A DNA stretch of 64,000 nucleotides from Methylomonas sp. LL1. Its GTDB lineage: Bacteria; Pseudomonadota; Gammaproteobacteria; Methylococcales; Methylomonadaceae. Below, piece after piece: positions 9,824 to 21,799 of the stretch (position 1 is the first letter of the stretch; every line of letters starts with the position of its first letter). A program made the position numbers and the translations under genes. The stretch spans positions 1,178,001 through 1,242,000 of the forward strand of contig NZ_CP064653.1 of NCBI RefSeq assembly GCF_015711015.1. Direction: 5' to 3'. The notes beneath the pieces were generated by a model. The model was not told where the DNA came from, did no database searches, and saw only the letters and a list, made by a program, of their open reading frames with translations.

Positions 9824-11482
9824 ATGGCAGAAAATGACAAAATTTTAATTGGGCATCTGACGGAGGTGCGCGGCGACGGCATGGATGCGCGCATCACCGA
9901 GGAACATTCGACGGCGGCCCCCATCATCAAAGTCGGCAACGAAGAGATCTTGGCCGGTAATTTGGGTTCCTATGTGGTGATACGCCAAACCAATATCAGT
10001 GTGTTGGCCCTGGTATTCAAAATGTGGGAACGTGATCGTTTCGACAGCCTGGGCAACCGCGCCACGGACCGGTTCATTTCGCTGATCCCGGTCGGCGAAC
10101 TCAACGACAACAATGCGTTCATTCGCGGCGTGCGCCACTACCCCACCCCCGGCGCCAATGTATATGCCGTCGGACTCGAAGAAATCAACGCCATTTTCGT
10201 CAAGTTTCGCGAATATCAGTTCTTCATCGGCCAACTCGCGTCGCATAAAGACTATCACTTGAGCCTGGACCCGCGCGCCTTGTTCGGCCGCCATTTCGCG
10301 ATTCTGGGACAATCCGGTTCCGGCAAATCCTGGACCGTGACCAGCATGATACAACACACCATCAAAGCCATGCCCAAGACCCATTTGATCATGCTGGATC
10401 TGCATGGCGAATATTGCTGGAAAAATCAGGAGGGTAAAATTCAATCGGCCTTTCCCGAGGAATTGGTGAATTACGTCGACGCGATGGAACTGGAAATGCC
10501 TTATTGGATGATGTCTTATGCGGAATTGGTGGATTTATTCATCGACAAGGATGACCGTGGCGCGTCGATGCAAATGGCTTTTTTGCGCGAAATTCTGCAG
10601 ACGCTCAAACGCAAGGAAGCTAAGGATATAGGCTTGAGCTCGGTTTCCATCGACACCCCGATTTATTTTTCACTGGCGGAAATGTATATGCAGTTCAAGG
10701 CCGCCAATGAAGAGCGCAAGGATTTCGGCAAGACTCAAGGCGCGTTGTTCGGCCAGTTCGACCAATTTTTAGTCAGGATGCAAAGCCGGTTCAACGACGT
10801 GCGCTACGACTTTTTGTTAAAGCCCAAAAAACGCAACAACTCGGCTAGCATGGCGGATTTACTCAGGCAATTCATCGGCTTGGGCGACAAAAAAGCCAAT
10901 ATCACCGTGGTCGATTTAAGCTCGGTACCGACCGACATACGCCCGGCGGTTTCGGCCCAGGTCGGCCGCCTGGCCTATGAATTCAACTACTGGAACCCCA
11001 AGCGGCGTGAATTCCCAATCACGCTGATCTGCGAGGAAGCTCACGCCTACATCCCCAGGGAAAGAGGCGGCCAATTCGAGGGCACCAAGAAAATGATGGA
11101 AAGGATCGCCAAGGAAGGCCGTAAATACGGCGTATCCATCGGCGTAGTCAGCCAAAGGCCGACCGAATTGTCGGAAACCATGCTGGCACAATGCAGTTCG
11201 TTTATTTGCCTAAGAACCACCAACCCCGACGACCAAGCCTATATCAGGGGCCTGGTACCTGAAGCCGAGGGCGATTTGACCGACATTCTAACCTCATTGG
11301 GCCGCGGCGAGGCCTTGGTACTGGGCGAAGCAGCCCCACTACCGACGCGGGTACAAATCTACCGGCCGAACCCGGAACCGAAAAGTAACGACGTCGATTA
11401 CTTTACCGGCTGGCGAGAAGGACCGGACGATCTCGACGTCGAAGGCATCGTCAACAACTGGCGAACTCAGACACGCCAGTAA
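9824..11482 (+). CDS. HerA/DUF87-type ATP-binding protein
   Basis: A 552-residue ATPase of the HerA/FtsK-type helicase clade. It has an N-terminal HAS-barrel-like beta region (residues 1-145), Walker A GQSGSGKS near residue 162, Walker B ITLICEEAHAYIP with paired glutamates, a sensor/arginine-finger stretch GVVSQRPTELSETML, and the CSSFICLRTTNPDDQ segment typical of the family. These enzymes form hexameric DNA translocases, often with the NurA nuclease or as parts of defence systems with Sir2 or DUF4297 partners. No nuclease or defence partner is next to it here. Two ATGs are available: 9824 has the AGGCGG ribosome site seven bases upstream, 9818 has it only one base away, so 9824 is preferred. 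It is a stand-alone gene divergent from folP. Confidence 0.85.
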   Translation: MAENDKILIGHLTEVRGDGMDARITEEHSTAAPIIKVGNEEILAGNLGSYVVIRQTNISVLALVFKMWERDRFDSLGNRATDRFISLIPVGELNDNNAFIRGVRHYPTPGANVYAVGLEEINAIFVKFREYQFFIGQLASHKDYHLSLDPRALFGRHFAILGQSGSGKSWTVTSMIQHTIKAMPKTHLIMLDLHGEYCWKNQEGKIQSAFPEELVNYVDAMELEMPYWMMSYAELVDLFIDKDDRGASMQMAFLREILQTLKRKEAKDIGLSSVSIDTPIYFSLAEMYMQFKAANEERKDFGKTQGALFGQFDQFLVRMQSRFNDVRYDFLLKPKKRNNSASMADLLRQFIGLGDKKANITVVDLSSVPTDIRPAVSAQVGRLAYEFNYWNPKRREFPITLICEEAHAYIPRERGGQFEGTKKMMERIAKEGRKYGVSIGVVSQRPTELSETMLAQCSSFICLRTTNPDDQAYIRGLVPEAEGDLTDILTSLGRGEALVLGEAAPLPTRVQIYRPNPEPKSNDVDYFTGWREGPDDLDVEGIVNNWRTQTRQ

Positions 11483-11644
11483 ATTCAATCATTATTTTCC
11501 GGCGCCCTCGAACTGCGCCGATACATCTGGCATAGGTGGCTGAGATTGACCCGTTGCTGCCAGATAAGATTTAATTTGCGGTGATAATAAAAGGCAAATA
11601 AGCTGTCGTCCAAAATGTGATGACGCTCCGTTAATTGCGGGCTT

Positions 11645-12279
11645 AATAGGATGTGCCGACGTTAGGAGGCGCATCGCTCGAGTATCAAACACAGCATGAC
11701 GGAATGCCGACGTTTTTACATGCCAAAAGCCATGTGATTTTTCACCGTCAATCTTGCCGCGCGGAAAAACAATCGCCTGCTGATTAATGAGATTGATCAA
11801 TTACGAAATGCCTTTCGATATGTAAAACAACGCAAACCGTTTCATATTGATGCCATCGTCATCATGCCGAATCATTTACATTCGACTGCATGGATGCAGG
11901 AGGTAGAGCAACGCATGGAGCAGTTGCCGAGCATTTGGACATTGCCGCCCGACGACGGTAATTTCTCCGTCAGATGGAATATGTCGTCAAAAACGCCGTG
12001 AACGTGGAATATGGCAACGGCGATTATGGGCGCATTTAATCGAAGACCAAGACGATTACAATCGCCATGTCGATTATATTCATTGGAATCCGGTAAAACA
12101 TGGGCATGTTCAAAATGTAATCGATTGGCCTTATTCAAGCTTCCAGAGTTATGTAAAGCAAAGTATTTATGAAAGAAATTGGGGGCATGATGAAAACAAC
12201 GAGATTGATGGTATTGAGTGACGCGACCGATGCGCCTCCTAACGTCGGCACATCCTATTTGGCGCACCTTATCGCGTTA
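11645..12279. mobile_element. REP/RAYT unit 1 (decayed), perfect 32-bp inverted ends
   Basis: The unit is bounded by an exact 32-base inverted repeat at 11645-11676 and 12228-12259. Each arm contains GATGCGCCTCCTAACGTCGG or its complement, and the right arm continues into GGCGCACCTTATCGCG. Between the arms lies a broken RAYT transposase gene. The same end sequences flank the two RAYT units at 35.3 kb and 39.7 kb, so this is a REP-type element family mobilised by a Y1-type transposase. The flanking hypothetical gene at 12.3 kb starts just past the right end. Confidence 0.85.
11696..12221 (+). pseudogene. REP-associated tyrosine transposase (TnpA_REP), inactivated
   Basis: The reading frame from ATG 11696 aligns with the two intact copies in the window but is broken in three ways. 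The tryptophan codon in the AMWFFTVNL stretch is TGA, about 50 extra bases interrupt the sequence just after the PNHLH motif, and about 20 codons are missing between the SVRWN and RQKRRERGIWQRR stretches. The HUH metal-binding motif (HLH) and the C-terminal WNPVKHGHV and IDWPYSSF stretches are still readable. It lies inside the inverted ends of RAYT unit 1 and is on the plus strand, opposite to the other two copies. Confidence 0.88.
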
Positions 12280-12337
12280 AAATTACTCGTTATGCGACGT
12301 ATGATTCGATTAATTGCCAATAGATGAGGCTATAAAT

Positions 12338-13105
12338 GTGAGATGGGCAATAGAAATTCAAAAGACGAGTCTTAATACAAGGAATCTTTCCGACCTGCTT
12401 CACGGATTAGGATTTAACCTAGTTGAAGGAATAGAATATCCGGCTTTAACATCACCGGTTATCGATGCCTGCTTGACTTCAGCAGATGTATTCGAAAAAG
12501 CCAAGGCTGTAAGAGAAGCATTTAAAGGCCCTGCACAAATAGATACCAATTTTGTACTAGGGTCAGTCATAGATTACTCCACGAATCCACCAAGACGCCA
12601 TGCATTTCTTGAAGTTGAATCATTGGTATCAACAAGTACAGTAAGTGCCTGCGCTATAACAATTTCTCCACCAGATGGACTTTCAGCAACCGAATTAAAG
12701 CAGTGGCACGCAGAACACGAAGAACAGCAATATCAAGCAAAACTAGAACGTCAACGTTCGAAGCTAGAACCCGCTTTTTATAGTCCAAGAGCGAAAAAGG
12801 TTTTAGAGTTGTTAGCTATTGAGAATCCATCCGGTGAAACAATTTACAAAATTTATGAACTAGCTCAGGGACCAGCAGGGAATCGAGAAAATTTCCATAG
12901 ACAGTTTGGTATATCAAAAGAGCAATTCAATCGTTTTAGAGATGCCGTACATAGCCCAGAAATTTCTGGTGATATGGCTCGACACGCTTATGGACATGGA
13001 CCAAATACGCCAAATCCTATGTCACTAAGTGAAGCGGAAATCTTTATCCGTCATATTGCAGATAACTGGTTAGAAAGTGTGCGAGACAATGGATCGGACT
13101 CGTAA
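12338..13105 (+). CDS. Hypothetical protein, AT-rich, possibly horizontally acquired
   Basis: A protein of about 255 residues that I do not recognise. The N-terminal half is a mixed alpha/beta region (LSDLLHGLGFNLVEG), the middle is a charged helix rich in E, Q and R (residues about 125-160), and the C-terminus has ARHAYGHGPNTPNPMSLSEA followed by a helix, a pattern seen at the end of several HEPN-like or stress-associated hypothetical proteins; that resemblance is weak. The start is uncertain: a GTG at 12338 has a GAGG eight bases upstream, a TTG at 12314 is the earliest possible start, and a TAA stop at 12311 closes the frame. Base composition is clearly more AT-rich than the neighbours and the gene abuts a RAYT unit, both consistent with transfer or a lost 5' end. 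Confidence 0.6.
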   Translation: MRWAIEIQKTSLNTRNLSDLLHGLGFNLVEGIEYPALTSPVIDACLTSADVFEKAKAVREAFKGPAQIDTNFVLGSVIDYSTNPPRRHAFLEVESLVSTSTVSACAITISPPDGLSATELKQWHAEHEEQQYQAKLERQRSKLEPAFYSPRAKKVLELLAIENPSGETIYKIYELAQGPAGNRENFHRQFGISKEQFNRFRDAVHSPEISGDMARHAYGHGPNTPNPMSLSEAEIFIRHIADNWLESVRDNGSDS

Positions 13106-13253
13106 TGCCTAACTTTGCTCGAATAGCGAATATATTGCCTTTACCGGCCATTATTTGACTTATCCTGATAGGCAGTTAAGGCCGGTTCCCGTCTTACATA
13201 CACTGTCTAAGCGCATTCCGAATGCTGCCAGAATCAAATCCGGCTTTCGCAGC

Positions 13254-13469
13254 CTAAATTTTCATCTTGCTATCCAAAACGATAGTTTGTTCTTCTTGTG
13301 CGGCTTGTTCCGCATCCAGTTTTTTACGCTTGTCGCATTTCTCTTCGCAAACACAATTGCCGGTTCCACCACAGGAACCTTTAATGGCGTGGCGCCCGAA
13401 GATAACGCCCACCGCCATGATCGCTATCACGATTAACATGAATAAAAAAGTCGCCAAAAAGTAACCCAT
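13254..13469 (-). CDS. nqrM: Na+-NQR maturation protein NqrM
   Basis: A 71-residue protein with one N-terminal membrane helix (residues 2-24) followed by a cysteine cluster CGGTGNCVCEEKC and a charged tail. This is the NqrM (DUF539) layout; the cysteines are thought to deliver iron to the Fe centre between NqrD and NqrE. AAGGAG stands seven bases before the ATG. It is the last gene of the nqr cluster, on the same strand as nqrF but separated from it by a strong terminator hairpin, so it may be made by read-through or from its own promoter. Confidence 0.92.
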   Translation of the reverse strand: MGYFLATFLFMLIVIAIMAVGVIFGRHAIKGSCGGTGNCVCEEKCDKRKKLDAEQAAQEEQTIVLDSKMKI

Positions 13470-13503
13470 TGCCCTTCTCCTTAAATCATTTCAAAACCGC
13501 CTA

Positions 13504-13543
13504 AAACAAAAAACGAGGAGAAATCGTTAGATCGCTCCTCGTT
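13504..13543 (-). terminator. Intrinsic terminator after nqrF
   Basis: On the minus strand a 9-bp perfect stem, AACGAGGAG pairing with CTCCTCGTT (13535-13543 with 13512-13520), is followed by a T-rich tail GTTTTTTGTTT. It lies 22 bp past the nqrF stop and ahead of nqrM, so it should end most nqrABCDEF transcripts. Confidence 0.82.
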
Positions 13544-13565
13544 CCATGTTCAGCGCAACGCTTGT

Positions 13566-14786
13566 TTAGCCGCCGAAGTCGTCCAGGAAGATATTTTCCG
13601 GATCGACGCCGTTGGCAATCAACATGTTGATCACTGAAGAGTTCATGATTGGAGGTCCGCACATGTAATACTCACAGTCTTCCGGATTCGGATGGTTTTT
13701 CAGGAACTCTTCAAACAATACGTTGTGAATGAATCCGGTATAACCTTTCCAGTTGTCTTCCGGCAACGGATCGGACAAAGCCACATGCCATTCAAAATTG
13801 TCGTTTTCCTTGGCCAGCATGTCGAAATCTTCGACATAGAACATTTCGCGTTTGCTGCGAGCGCCATACCAGAAGGTCATCTTGCGTTTCGATTTCAGTC
13901 TACGCAGTTGATCGAAGATATGCGAACGCATCGGCGCCATACCGGCACCACCACCGATGAACACCATTTCGTTGTCGGTATCCTTGGCGAAAAACTCACC
14001 ATATGGGCCGGAAACGAAGACTTTATCGCCGGGTTTCAGGTTGAAGATGAAGGACGACATCTTGCCGGGCGGTATGCCATCCGGTGCGCCTGGCGGTGGC
14101 GAGGCTACACGCACGTTCAGCATGATTTCTTTTTCTTCCGGATAAGAAGCCATCGAATAGGCACGCAAGACAGGCTCGTTCACCTCGGACACATAGCGCC
14201 ACAGGTTGAACTTGTCCCAATCGGGGCGATATTCCTCTGCGATGTCCATGTCCGCGTATTTGGAAACATGCGGAGGACATTCGATCTGGATATAACCACC
14301 GGCACGGTAGTTGATGGCTTCGCCTTCCGGCAGTTCCAATACCAATTCTTTAATGAAAGTCGCGACGTTGTCGTTGGATTTAACGGTGCATTCCCATTTT
14401 TTGACGCCGAACACACTGTCTTCGACTTCGATGTCCATGTTTTGCTTGACGGACACTTGGCAAGCCAGACGTTCGCCGTGGGCCGCTTCGCGTTTGGTAA
14501 TGTGCGATTGTTCGGTCGGCAAAATATCGCCGCCGCCGCTATGTACCTTGACTTTGCATTGTCCGCAAGTACCACCGCCACCGCAGGCGGAAGATACGAA
14601 CAACTGGTTATCAGCCAGCGCCGTCAATAATTTAGCCCCTACCGGCACATGGATTTTCTTCTCATGGTTGATCAGAATTTCCACATCCCCGGAGGCCACC
14701 AGTTTGTTCTTGGCGCCGATGATCAAAAACACCAGCGCAATCACGATGACCGTGAAGAAAATAACACCTAATGCAATTTCCAGCAT
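13566..14786 (-). CDS. nqrF: Na+-translocating NADH:quinone reductase subunit F
   Basis: A 406-residue subunit that takes electrons from NADH into the Na+ pump. It has an N-terminal membrane helix, a ferredoxin domain with the 2Fe-2S cysteines in [15 protein letters not shown] and ERLACQV, the FAD motif RAYSMASYP, the NADH motif [11 protein letters not shown], and the C-terminal YMCGPP and LDDFGG ends usual for NqrF. Length is normal. It is the last gene before the operon terminator, 10 bp after nqrE. Confidence 0.97.
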   Translation of the reverse strand: MLEIALGVIFFTVIVIALVFLIIGAKNKLVASGDVEILINHEKKIHVPVGAKLLTALADNQLFVSSACGGGGTCGQCKVKVHSGGGDILPTEQSHITKREAAHGERLACQVSVKQNMDIEVEDSVFGVKKWECTVKSNDNVATFIKELVLELPEGEAINYRAGGYIQIECPPHVSKYADMDIAEEYRPDWDKFNLWRYVSEVNEPVLRAYSMASYPEEKEIMLNVRVASPPPGAPDGIPPGKMSSFIFNLKPGDKVFVSGPYGEFFAKDTDNEMVFIGGGAGMAPMRSHIFDQLRRLKSKRKMTFWYGARSKREMFYVEDFDMLAKENDNFEWHVALSDPLPEDNWKGYTGFIHNVLFEEFLKNHPNPEDCEYYMCGPPIMNSSVINMLIANGVDPENIFLDDFGG

Positions 14787-14796
14787 TACGATACCC

Positions 14797-15405
14797 TTAT
14801 AATTGAATTCCAGAGAAAGCCATGAAGCCCAGAGACATCAAGCCGGCTGTAATAAACGTGATGCCCAGGCCTTGCAACGCAGCCGGTATGTCACTGTATT
14901 TGAGTTTCTCGCGCACGCCGGCCATGACGGTAATCGCCAAGGCCCAGCCGAAACCGCTGCCTACGCCATAAACCGCACTTTCAGTGAAGTTGTAGTCGCG
15001 TTCTATCATGAACAAACTACCGGCCAGAATTGCGCAGTTAACGGTAATCAACGGCAAGAAGATACCCAGAGCTTGATACAGAGCCGGGAAGAACTTATCC
15101 AGGATCATCTCCAGAATCTGCACGATCGCGGCGATCATGCCGATACAGCTCAACAGGCTCAAGAAGCTCAAATCGACGCCGGTAATGCCTATCCAGGATA
15201 AGGCATCTTCTTTCAACAAGGTTTGATAGATGAAGTTATTGGCGGGAACCGTCAAGGTTTGCACCACCATTACCGCAATACCCAAGCCCATCGCCGTGGA
15301 AATCTTCTTGGACACAGCCAGGAAGGTACACATCCCCAGGAAAAACGACAGCGCCAGGTTTTCGATGAAAACCGCTTTAACAAAAAGACTGATATAGGCT
15401 TCCAT
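14797..15405 (-). CDS. nqrE: Na+-translocating NADH:quinone reductase subunit E
   Basis: A 202-residue protein with six predicted membrane helices. The family motifs are present: [19 protein letters not shown] with its conserved cysteine, [18 protein letters not shown] with the second cysteine, and the [10 protein letters not shown] end. With NqrD it forms the pseudo-symmetric pair that holds the intramembrane iron site. Its start overlaps the nqrD stop by one base (coupled translation). Confidence 0.97.
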   Translation of the reverse strand: MEAYISLFVKAVFIENLALSFFLGMCTFLAVSKKISTAMGLGIAVMVVQTLTVPANNFIYQTLLKEDALSWIGITGVDLSFLSLLSCIGMIAAIVQILEMILDKFFPALYQALGIFLPLITVNCAILAGSLFMIERDYNFTESAVYGVGSGFGWALAITVMAGVREKLKYSDIPAALQGLGITFITAGLMSLGFMAFSGIQL

Positions 15406-16073
15406 TAGTGGTGCCCTCCTTCACCGTGAGCAATCGACATGATTTTGAACTCGTTATGCTCGACTTGTTTGGGTTTCCAAGTCCGGAATCCCCAGATAAT
15501 CAAGCCGATGATGAAAAATGCGCTAGGCGGCAGCAACATCATACCGTTAGGTACATACCAACCACCGTCCTTGACCAGAGGCAACACGTCGAAGCCCAGT
15601 AATTTACCCGAGCCCAAGGTTTCTCTAAAGAAGGCCACCATGATCAAAATCAAGCTGTAACCCATGCCGTTACCGATACCGTCGATGAAGCTTTTCATCG
15701 GTGGATTTTTCATCGCATAGGCTTCGGCGCGGCCCATCACGATACAGTTAGTGATGATCAAACCGACGAACACCGACAGCTTTTTGCTGACATCGAAAGC
15801 AAAGGCTTTCAACAGCTGATCAACCACGATTACCAGCGACGCAATGATGATCATCTGCACGATGATCCGAATGCTGCTGGGCGTGTGCTGACGCACGGCG
15901 CTGATCGCCGCGCTGGAACACGCCGTGACCGAAGTCAAGGCCAATGCCATGATCAACGAGGTCGACATTTGCGAAGTCACCGCCAGCGCCGAACAAACCC
16001 CGAGCACCTGCAAGGTGATCGGGTTGTTATCGACCAAGGGTTCGAATAATACTTTTTTAGTTTCTTTATCCAT
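15405..16073 (-). CDS. nqrD: Na+-translocating NADH:quinone reductase subunit D
   Basis: A 222-residue subunit with six membrane helices. [20 protein letters not shown] and [20 protein letters not shown] are the family motifs, the latter with the iron-site cysteine. The C-terminus is a short histidine-containing tail (GEGGHH). It forms the inner membrane core with NqrE. It follows nqrC by 9 bp in the operon. Confidence 0.97.
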   Translation of the reverse strand: MDKETKKVLFEPLVDNNPITLQVLGVCSALAVTSQMSTSLIMALALTSVTACSSAAISAVRQHTPSSIRIIVQMIIIASLVIVVDQLLKAFAFDVSKKLSVFVGLIITNCIVMGRAEAYAMKNPPMKSFIDGIGNGMGYSLILIMVAFFRETLGSGKLLGFDVLPLVKDGGWYVPNGMMLLPPSAFFIIGLIIWGFRTWKPKQVEHNEFKIMSIAHGEGGHH

Positions 16074-16082
16074 TGTTCTGCC

Positions 16083-16943
16083 CTAACCGTTTTTTCTAAT
16101 TTTGTTTAGATAGGTGGCGAAACCTTCGCTACCCATCCAATACTGGATCAGGTTGCTGACGCCGCGACTGGTCAAGGTCGCGCCGGCCAAGCCGTCGACT
16201 TTATTGACCGCATCGGGGCGACTGGTATCGACCGTGCCTTTGACTAAAGTCAGCGCCACATCACCATTTTCGGAATAGACTTTTTTGCCTTTCCACAATG
16301 CGCGCCAGTTCGGGTTGACGACTTCGCCACCCAGGCCCGGAGTTTCGCCTTGGTCATACAGGTTGATGCTTTGCACGGTTTGACCGTCGGCTTCCAAAGC
16401 CAGGAAACCGTACATGGTTGACCACAAGCCGTAACCGTTGATAGGCAAAATGATGGATTGCAGCTGATCGCCGTCTTTCACCAAAAACACTTTGGCAACC
16501 TTGGCTTTCATGCGAATGCTGGCAATGTCCTTGTCGACAGGAATCAATTCGTTCGTCGCTGGATCCTTAGCGGCTTTACGCTGATCGTATTCATCGACGT
16601 TGCCGTCAACATATTCACCCGTTGCCAGATCGACCAACTTGGCTTCGATTCTTTGGTTGAAAGCCTGATCAATATCGGTATCGTCTTGCAGCAAACCGGC
16701 CACATCAAGAATATTTTTCTTCATGTCCAGCGCCTTGTTGTAGCCTTGCAAGGGACGCAAGGCGACGGTCGCCAGCGAAACCAGCACTGCGCAAACCAGA
16801 CACAGGGCCAGCGCCACGTTAACGGTTTTTTCCAGACTGTCGTTGCTTAAAGCCAGGATACGGTCGGCATAGACTCTGAACTGTTCATAATATTTGCAGA
16901 GCTGCTCGTTATAATTGCAGGTCTTTTTCTCGGCATTAAGCAT
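16083..16943 (-). CDS. nqrC: Na+-translocating NADH:quinone reductase subunit C, with N-terminal extension
   Basis: A 286-residue FMN subunit. One membrane helix (about residues 42-62) is followed by a periplasmic domain with [19 protein letters not shown], the [10 protein letters not shown] motif and the covalent-FMN motif [10 protein letters not shown]. The ATG at 16943 has AAGGA nine bases upstream and overlaps the nqrB stop by 8 bp; a longer frame to 16991 lies inside nqrB and is rejected. The unusual point is that typical NqrC begins only a few residues before the SLEKT stretch that precedes the membrane helix, whereas here about 30 extra residues come first, including two cysteines ([14 protein letters not shown]). 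No in-frame ATG or GTG would remove them. Confidence 0.95.
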   Translation of the reverse strand: MLNAEKKTCNYNEQLCKYYEQFRVYADRILALSNDSLEKTVNVALALCLVCAVLVSLATVALRPLQGYNKALDMKKNILDVAGLLQDDTDIDQAFNQRIEAKLVDLATGEYVDGNVDEYDQRKAAKDPATNELIPVDKDIASIRMKAKVAKVFLVKDGDQLQSIILPINGYGLWSTMYGFLALEADGQTVQSINLYDQGETPGLGGEVVNPNWRALWKGKKVYSENGDVALTLVKGTVDTSRPDAVNKVDGLAGATLTSRGVSNLIQYWMGSEGFATYLNKIRKNG

Positions 16944-18134
16944 GGCGTTTGATCCTTCTTCTAATATTTGCTTGAACAACAAAGTAATCAATCAATGGTG
17001 CAAACATGTTTGAGAAAAGAATTGCAAGCATCACACCTTCCGGGAAAGCCGGATTGATAACTCGAATGATGACAATCATGACGCCGATCAAAGCACCGTA
17101 AATCCAGCGACCGGTGTCGGTTACTGCGGCGGAAACCGGATCGGTAGCCATATAGACCGTACCGAAGGCAAAACCGCCCAATACCATGTGCCAATACCAG
17201 GGAATCGCAAACATCGGATTGGTATTGCTGCCGACCACATTCAGCAATGTCGACATCGCGATCATGCCGATCAACACGCCTGCCATGATCCGGTAAGAGG
17301 CAACGCGGGTGTACAGCAGAAAAGTCGCACCGAGCATGCAAGCCAGAGTCGAGGTTTCGCCCATCGAACCCGGAATGAAACCGACGAATGCTTGTAACCA
17401 GCTGAAGCTGGCTTTGATAGCTTCCAGACCACCGGCGGACGCCAACGACAATGCGGTCGCGCCGCTATAACCGTCGACGGCAACCCAAACCGCGTCGCCG
17501 GAAATCGAAGCCGGATAAGCGAAGAACAGGAAGGCACGGCCGGTCAGCGCGGGATTCAAGAAGTTTTTACCGGTACCACCGAACACTTCCTTACCCAACA
17601 CGATGCCGAACGAGATACCCAGCGCCACCTGCCACAACGGCATATCGGGTGGCAGGATCAAGGTATACAGCATCGAAGAAACCAGGAAGCCTTCGTTGAC
17701 TTCGTGTTTACGCACGGTGGCGAACAATACTTCCCAAACGCCACCAACAGCCAAAGTAGTGATGTAAATCGGGAAGAAATACAGCATGCCATGCACTAGG
17801 CATGAGATCGGGTTGTACGGGTTGTAACCGAACAAAGCCATGATCAGACTGCGCCAGCCGTTGGTCTCTTCCAGACCCATGCCTTTCATGGCCAAGTTGG
17901 CTTGATAACCGGTGTTGTACCAGGCCATCAAGATACAAAACGCCGTGGCGATGACCACGAAAGTCATGGTCCGTTTCAGGTCGTTGCCGTCGCGAACATG
18001 GGTTTTACCGCGCGTTACATCGGACGGCGTATAGATGAAAGTATCGACCATCTCGTACAGGCCGTAATACTTTTCAAATTTGCCGCCCTTTGTAAAATGC
18101 GGCTCTATGCTATCTAAAAGGTCTCTAGCCGACA

Positions 18135-18135
<1 letters not shown>
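16936..18135 (-). CDS. nqrB: Na+-translocating NADH:quinone reductase subunit B
   Basis: A 399-residue multi-spanning subunit that carries FMN bound to threonine in [11 protein letters not shown] and helps form the Na+ and quinone path. [39 protein letters not shown] and [20 protein letters not shown] are the conserved membrane stretches. Length is normal. Its start shares one base with the nqrA stop. Confidence 0.97.
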
Positions 18136-19551
<1,416 letters not shown>

Positions 19552-19661
19552 CAGTTCAAGACATAAAACCGCATCATTACATCACAAGTTACAGGCTTAC
19601 TCAACGACAAATCGCCCCTTACAGAGCGTTAACAACGCCAGCCGAGGATTACAACTCCATA

Positions 19662-20390
19662 TCAAATATCGATTACTTTGTTGATATCAAAAGCAGCAAC
19701 CGTCCTGCGACCGACATAACCGCGGGTGTTGCTTAAAATCCGGGCATCCGCAATTCGATAATCGCCCATGTTATGCACATGCCCATGAAACCAGGCGGCG
19801 ATTTCATACTCATGAAACAAGGCTTTTAGATCATTGCAATAAGCCATTTTTTTTAAGGCATTCGGCGTTTCTATCCAACTCCATTCGGTGGGCGCATGAT
19901 GCGTGATGACGACTGTTTTACCCGGATAAGGCTGAACCAACTGTTTTTCCAACCAAGCCTTGGCTTCATGATACAACTCGGAAAAATGGCTTTGGTTGAA
20001 GGCTTGATCGTTGAAACGGACTTTACGAAAATCATTCAGGGTTTTGCCTATCGCGACGGCTTTCTCATCCCCATCGATATACAAATCGGTCCATAGAGTA
20101 CAGCCAAGAAACCGCACGCCCTGAAAGATAAATTGATCTTTTTCCAGGAACTGGATATTCGATCCGGCGCACTCCTGCCGCAGCATGCTGAGTACCTGCC
20201 CATATTCGCCGCCGTAAAATTCGTGATTGCCCGCGACATAAATCACCGGCTTGTTGATGGCCTTCAACCAAGCCACGCCTTGATTGGAAACCCCGATATC
20301 GCCGGCCGCAATCACAATATCGGCATCGGTTTCCGGCAGGCTTTGCTCTCCGAACTCAAGGTGCACATCAGAAAAGTAGTTTATCCGCAC
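19662..20390 (-). CDS. Metallophosphoesterase
   Basis: A 242-residue calcineurin-like phosphoesterase. The metal ligands are visible in order: SDVHLEFG (D and H near residues 8-10), AGDIG, GNHEFYGGEYG, and later ITHHAPTEWS and WFHGHVHNMGDYR. The fold and length match stand-alone cytosolic hydrolases of unknown substrate (nucleotide or phosphodiester). It is divergent from ispG, with about 106 bp between the two starts, and is upstream of nqrA on the same strand, separated by a hairpin. Confidence 0.88.
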   Translation of the reverse strand: MRINYFSDVHLEFGEQSLPETDADIVIAAGDIGVSNQGVAWLKAINKPVIYVAGNHEFYGGEYGQVLSMLRQECAGSNIQFLEKDQFIFQGVRFLGCTLWTDLYIDGDEKAVAIGKTLNDFRKVRFNDQAFNQSHFSELYHEAKAWLEKQLVQPYPGKTVVITHHAPTEWSWIETPNALKKMAYCNDLKALFHEYEIAAWFHGHVHNMGDYRIADARILSNTRGYVGRRTVAAFDINKVIDI

Positions 20391-20496
20391 AATTTACTCT
20401 TTCGTTTTACTGCTCATAAGGAGGTATAATTCTAATTCCTAAGTGATTTACTTGGTATTTTTTAAATAACTTTGATTGATTGCAAACAAGAATTCT

Positions 20497-21717
20497 ATGT
20501 CGATTAGCCCCAGAAAACACACACAACAGGTTTTGGTCGGAAACATTAAAGTCGGTGGCGGCGCGCCGATTGTGGTGCAGTCCATGACCAATACCGATAC
20601 CGCTGATGTTGCGGGAAGCGTTCAACAAATCATGGAATTGTCCACCGCCGGCTCGGAAATGGTCCGCATCACGGTCGACCGAGAAGAAGCAGCCCAAGCA
20701 GTACCGGAAATCGTCAACCGTCTGGAACAAAAAGGTTATTCGGTCCCCATTATCGGCGACTTCCATTTCAACGGCCACAAGTTACTGGAAAAATATCCGG
20801 AATGCGCCCAAGCGCTGTCCAAATACCGTATCAATCCCGGTAACGTGGGCAAAGGCAAGGCGCGGGATCCACAATTTCAGCAAATGATCGAATTTGCCTG
20901 CAAATACAATAAACCGGTGCGCATCGGCGTTAACGGCGGCAGCCTCGATCAAGCCGTTTTGACCCGTTTGCTGGATGAAAACAGACAATTGGCAAATCCA
21001 AAACAACTGCCAGCCATCACCCGCGAAGCGATTGTTTTGTCGGCGCTCGAAAGCGCCGCCAAAGCGCAGGAGCTAGGCCTTGGCAAAGATAAGATCATCC
21101 TGTCCTGCAAAATCAGCAATGTGCAGGAATTGATCAGCATCTATGAAGACTTGTCCAACCGTTGCGATTACGCCTTGCACCTGGGCTTGACCGAAGCCGG
21201 CATGGGCTCGAAAGGCATCGTCGCATCCTCGGCCGCGCTCGGCGTGTTGATGCAACAAGGCATAGGCGACACCATCCGCATTTCGTTAACCCCGGAACCC
21301 GGCGCGGCGCGCACCAAGGAAGTCATCGTTGCCCAGGAGATCCTGCAAACCATGGGATTCCGCTCGTTCACACCGATGGTAATCGCCTGCCCCGGTTGCG
21401 GCCGCACCACCAGCGATTACTTCCAAAAACTGGCGCAGGAAATTCAGGCCTATTTGCGCGATCAAATGCCGATCTGGAAGGATAAATACAAGGGCGTCGA
21501 AAACATGGAAGTCGCGGTAATGGGTTGCGTCGTTAACGGCCCCGGCGAAAGCAAAAACGCCAATATCGGCATCAGCCTGCCCGGCACCGGCGAATCCCCT
21601 GTCGCTCCTGTATTCGAAGACGGCGTCAAAACCGTCACGTTGAAAGGTGACAACATTGCCGGCGAATTCCAAGCTCTGGTCGAGCGCTATATCGAATCGC
21701 ACTACAGCGCTCACTAA
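20497..21717 (+). CDS. ispG: 4-hydroxy-3-methylbut-2-en-1-yl diphosphate synthase
   Basis: A 406-residue 4Fe-4S enzyme that makes HMBPP from MEcPP in the MEP isoprenoid pathway. The N-terminal TIM-barrel half holds [20 protein letters not shown]; the cluster ligands are the two cysteines in [13 protein letters not shown] and the third in [12 protein letters not shown]. Start: the ATG at 20497 gives the usual N-terminus [15 protein letters not shown]; a TTG at 20476 is the longer alternative. Isoprenoid output feeds squalene and hopanoid synthesis, and a squalene-hopene cyclase is at the far end of this window. Confidence 0.97.
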   Translation: MSISPRKHTQQVLVGNIKVGGGAPIVVQSMTNTDTADVAGSVQQIMELSTAGSEMVRITVDREEAAQAVPEIVNRLEQKGYSVPIIGDFHFNGHKLLEKYPECAQALSKYRINPGNVGKGKARDPQFQQMIEFACKYNKPVRIGVNGGSLDQAVLTRLLDENRQLANPKQLPAITREAIVLSALESAAKAQELGLGKDKIILSCKISNVQELISIYEDLSNRCDYALHLGLTEAGMGSKGIVASSAALGVLMQQGIGDTIRISLTPEPGAARTKEVIVAQEILQTMGFRSFTPMVIACPGCGRTTSDYFQKLAQEIQAYLRDQMPIWKDKYKGVENMEVAVMGCVVNGPGESKNANIGISLPGTGESPVAPVFEDGVKTVTLKGDNIAGEFQALVERYIESHYSAH

Positions 21718-21799
21718 GCCACAATCTATAGATCGAGCGCGATTGCCATGCCCGAGGGGAAGAGGAAAGCTGATTGACCGAAAATGCTAATAGCGCTAA

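Noticed and set aside
11492..11800. Minus-strand frame of 102 codons next to the HerA-like gene
   Set aside because: Runs through the left end of RAYT unit 1 and into its transposase; only the last 45 codons (ending QFEGAGK) could be native. Possibly a gene remnant, but I cannot support it.
13692..14630. Plus-strand open frame of 312 codons over nqrF
   Set aside because: Antisense to a certain gene, with composition (many F, H, Q) typical of a shadow frame.
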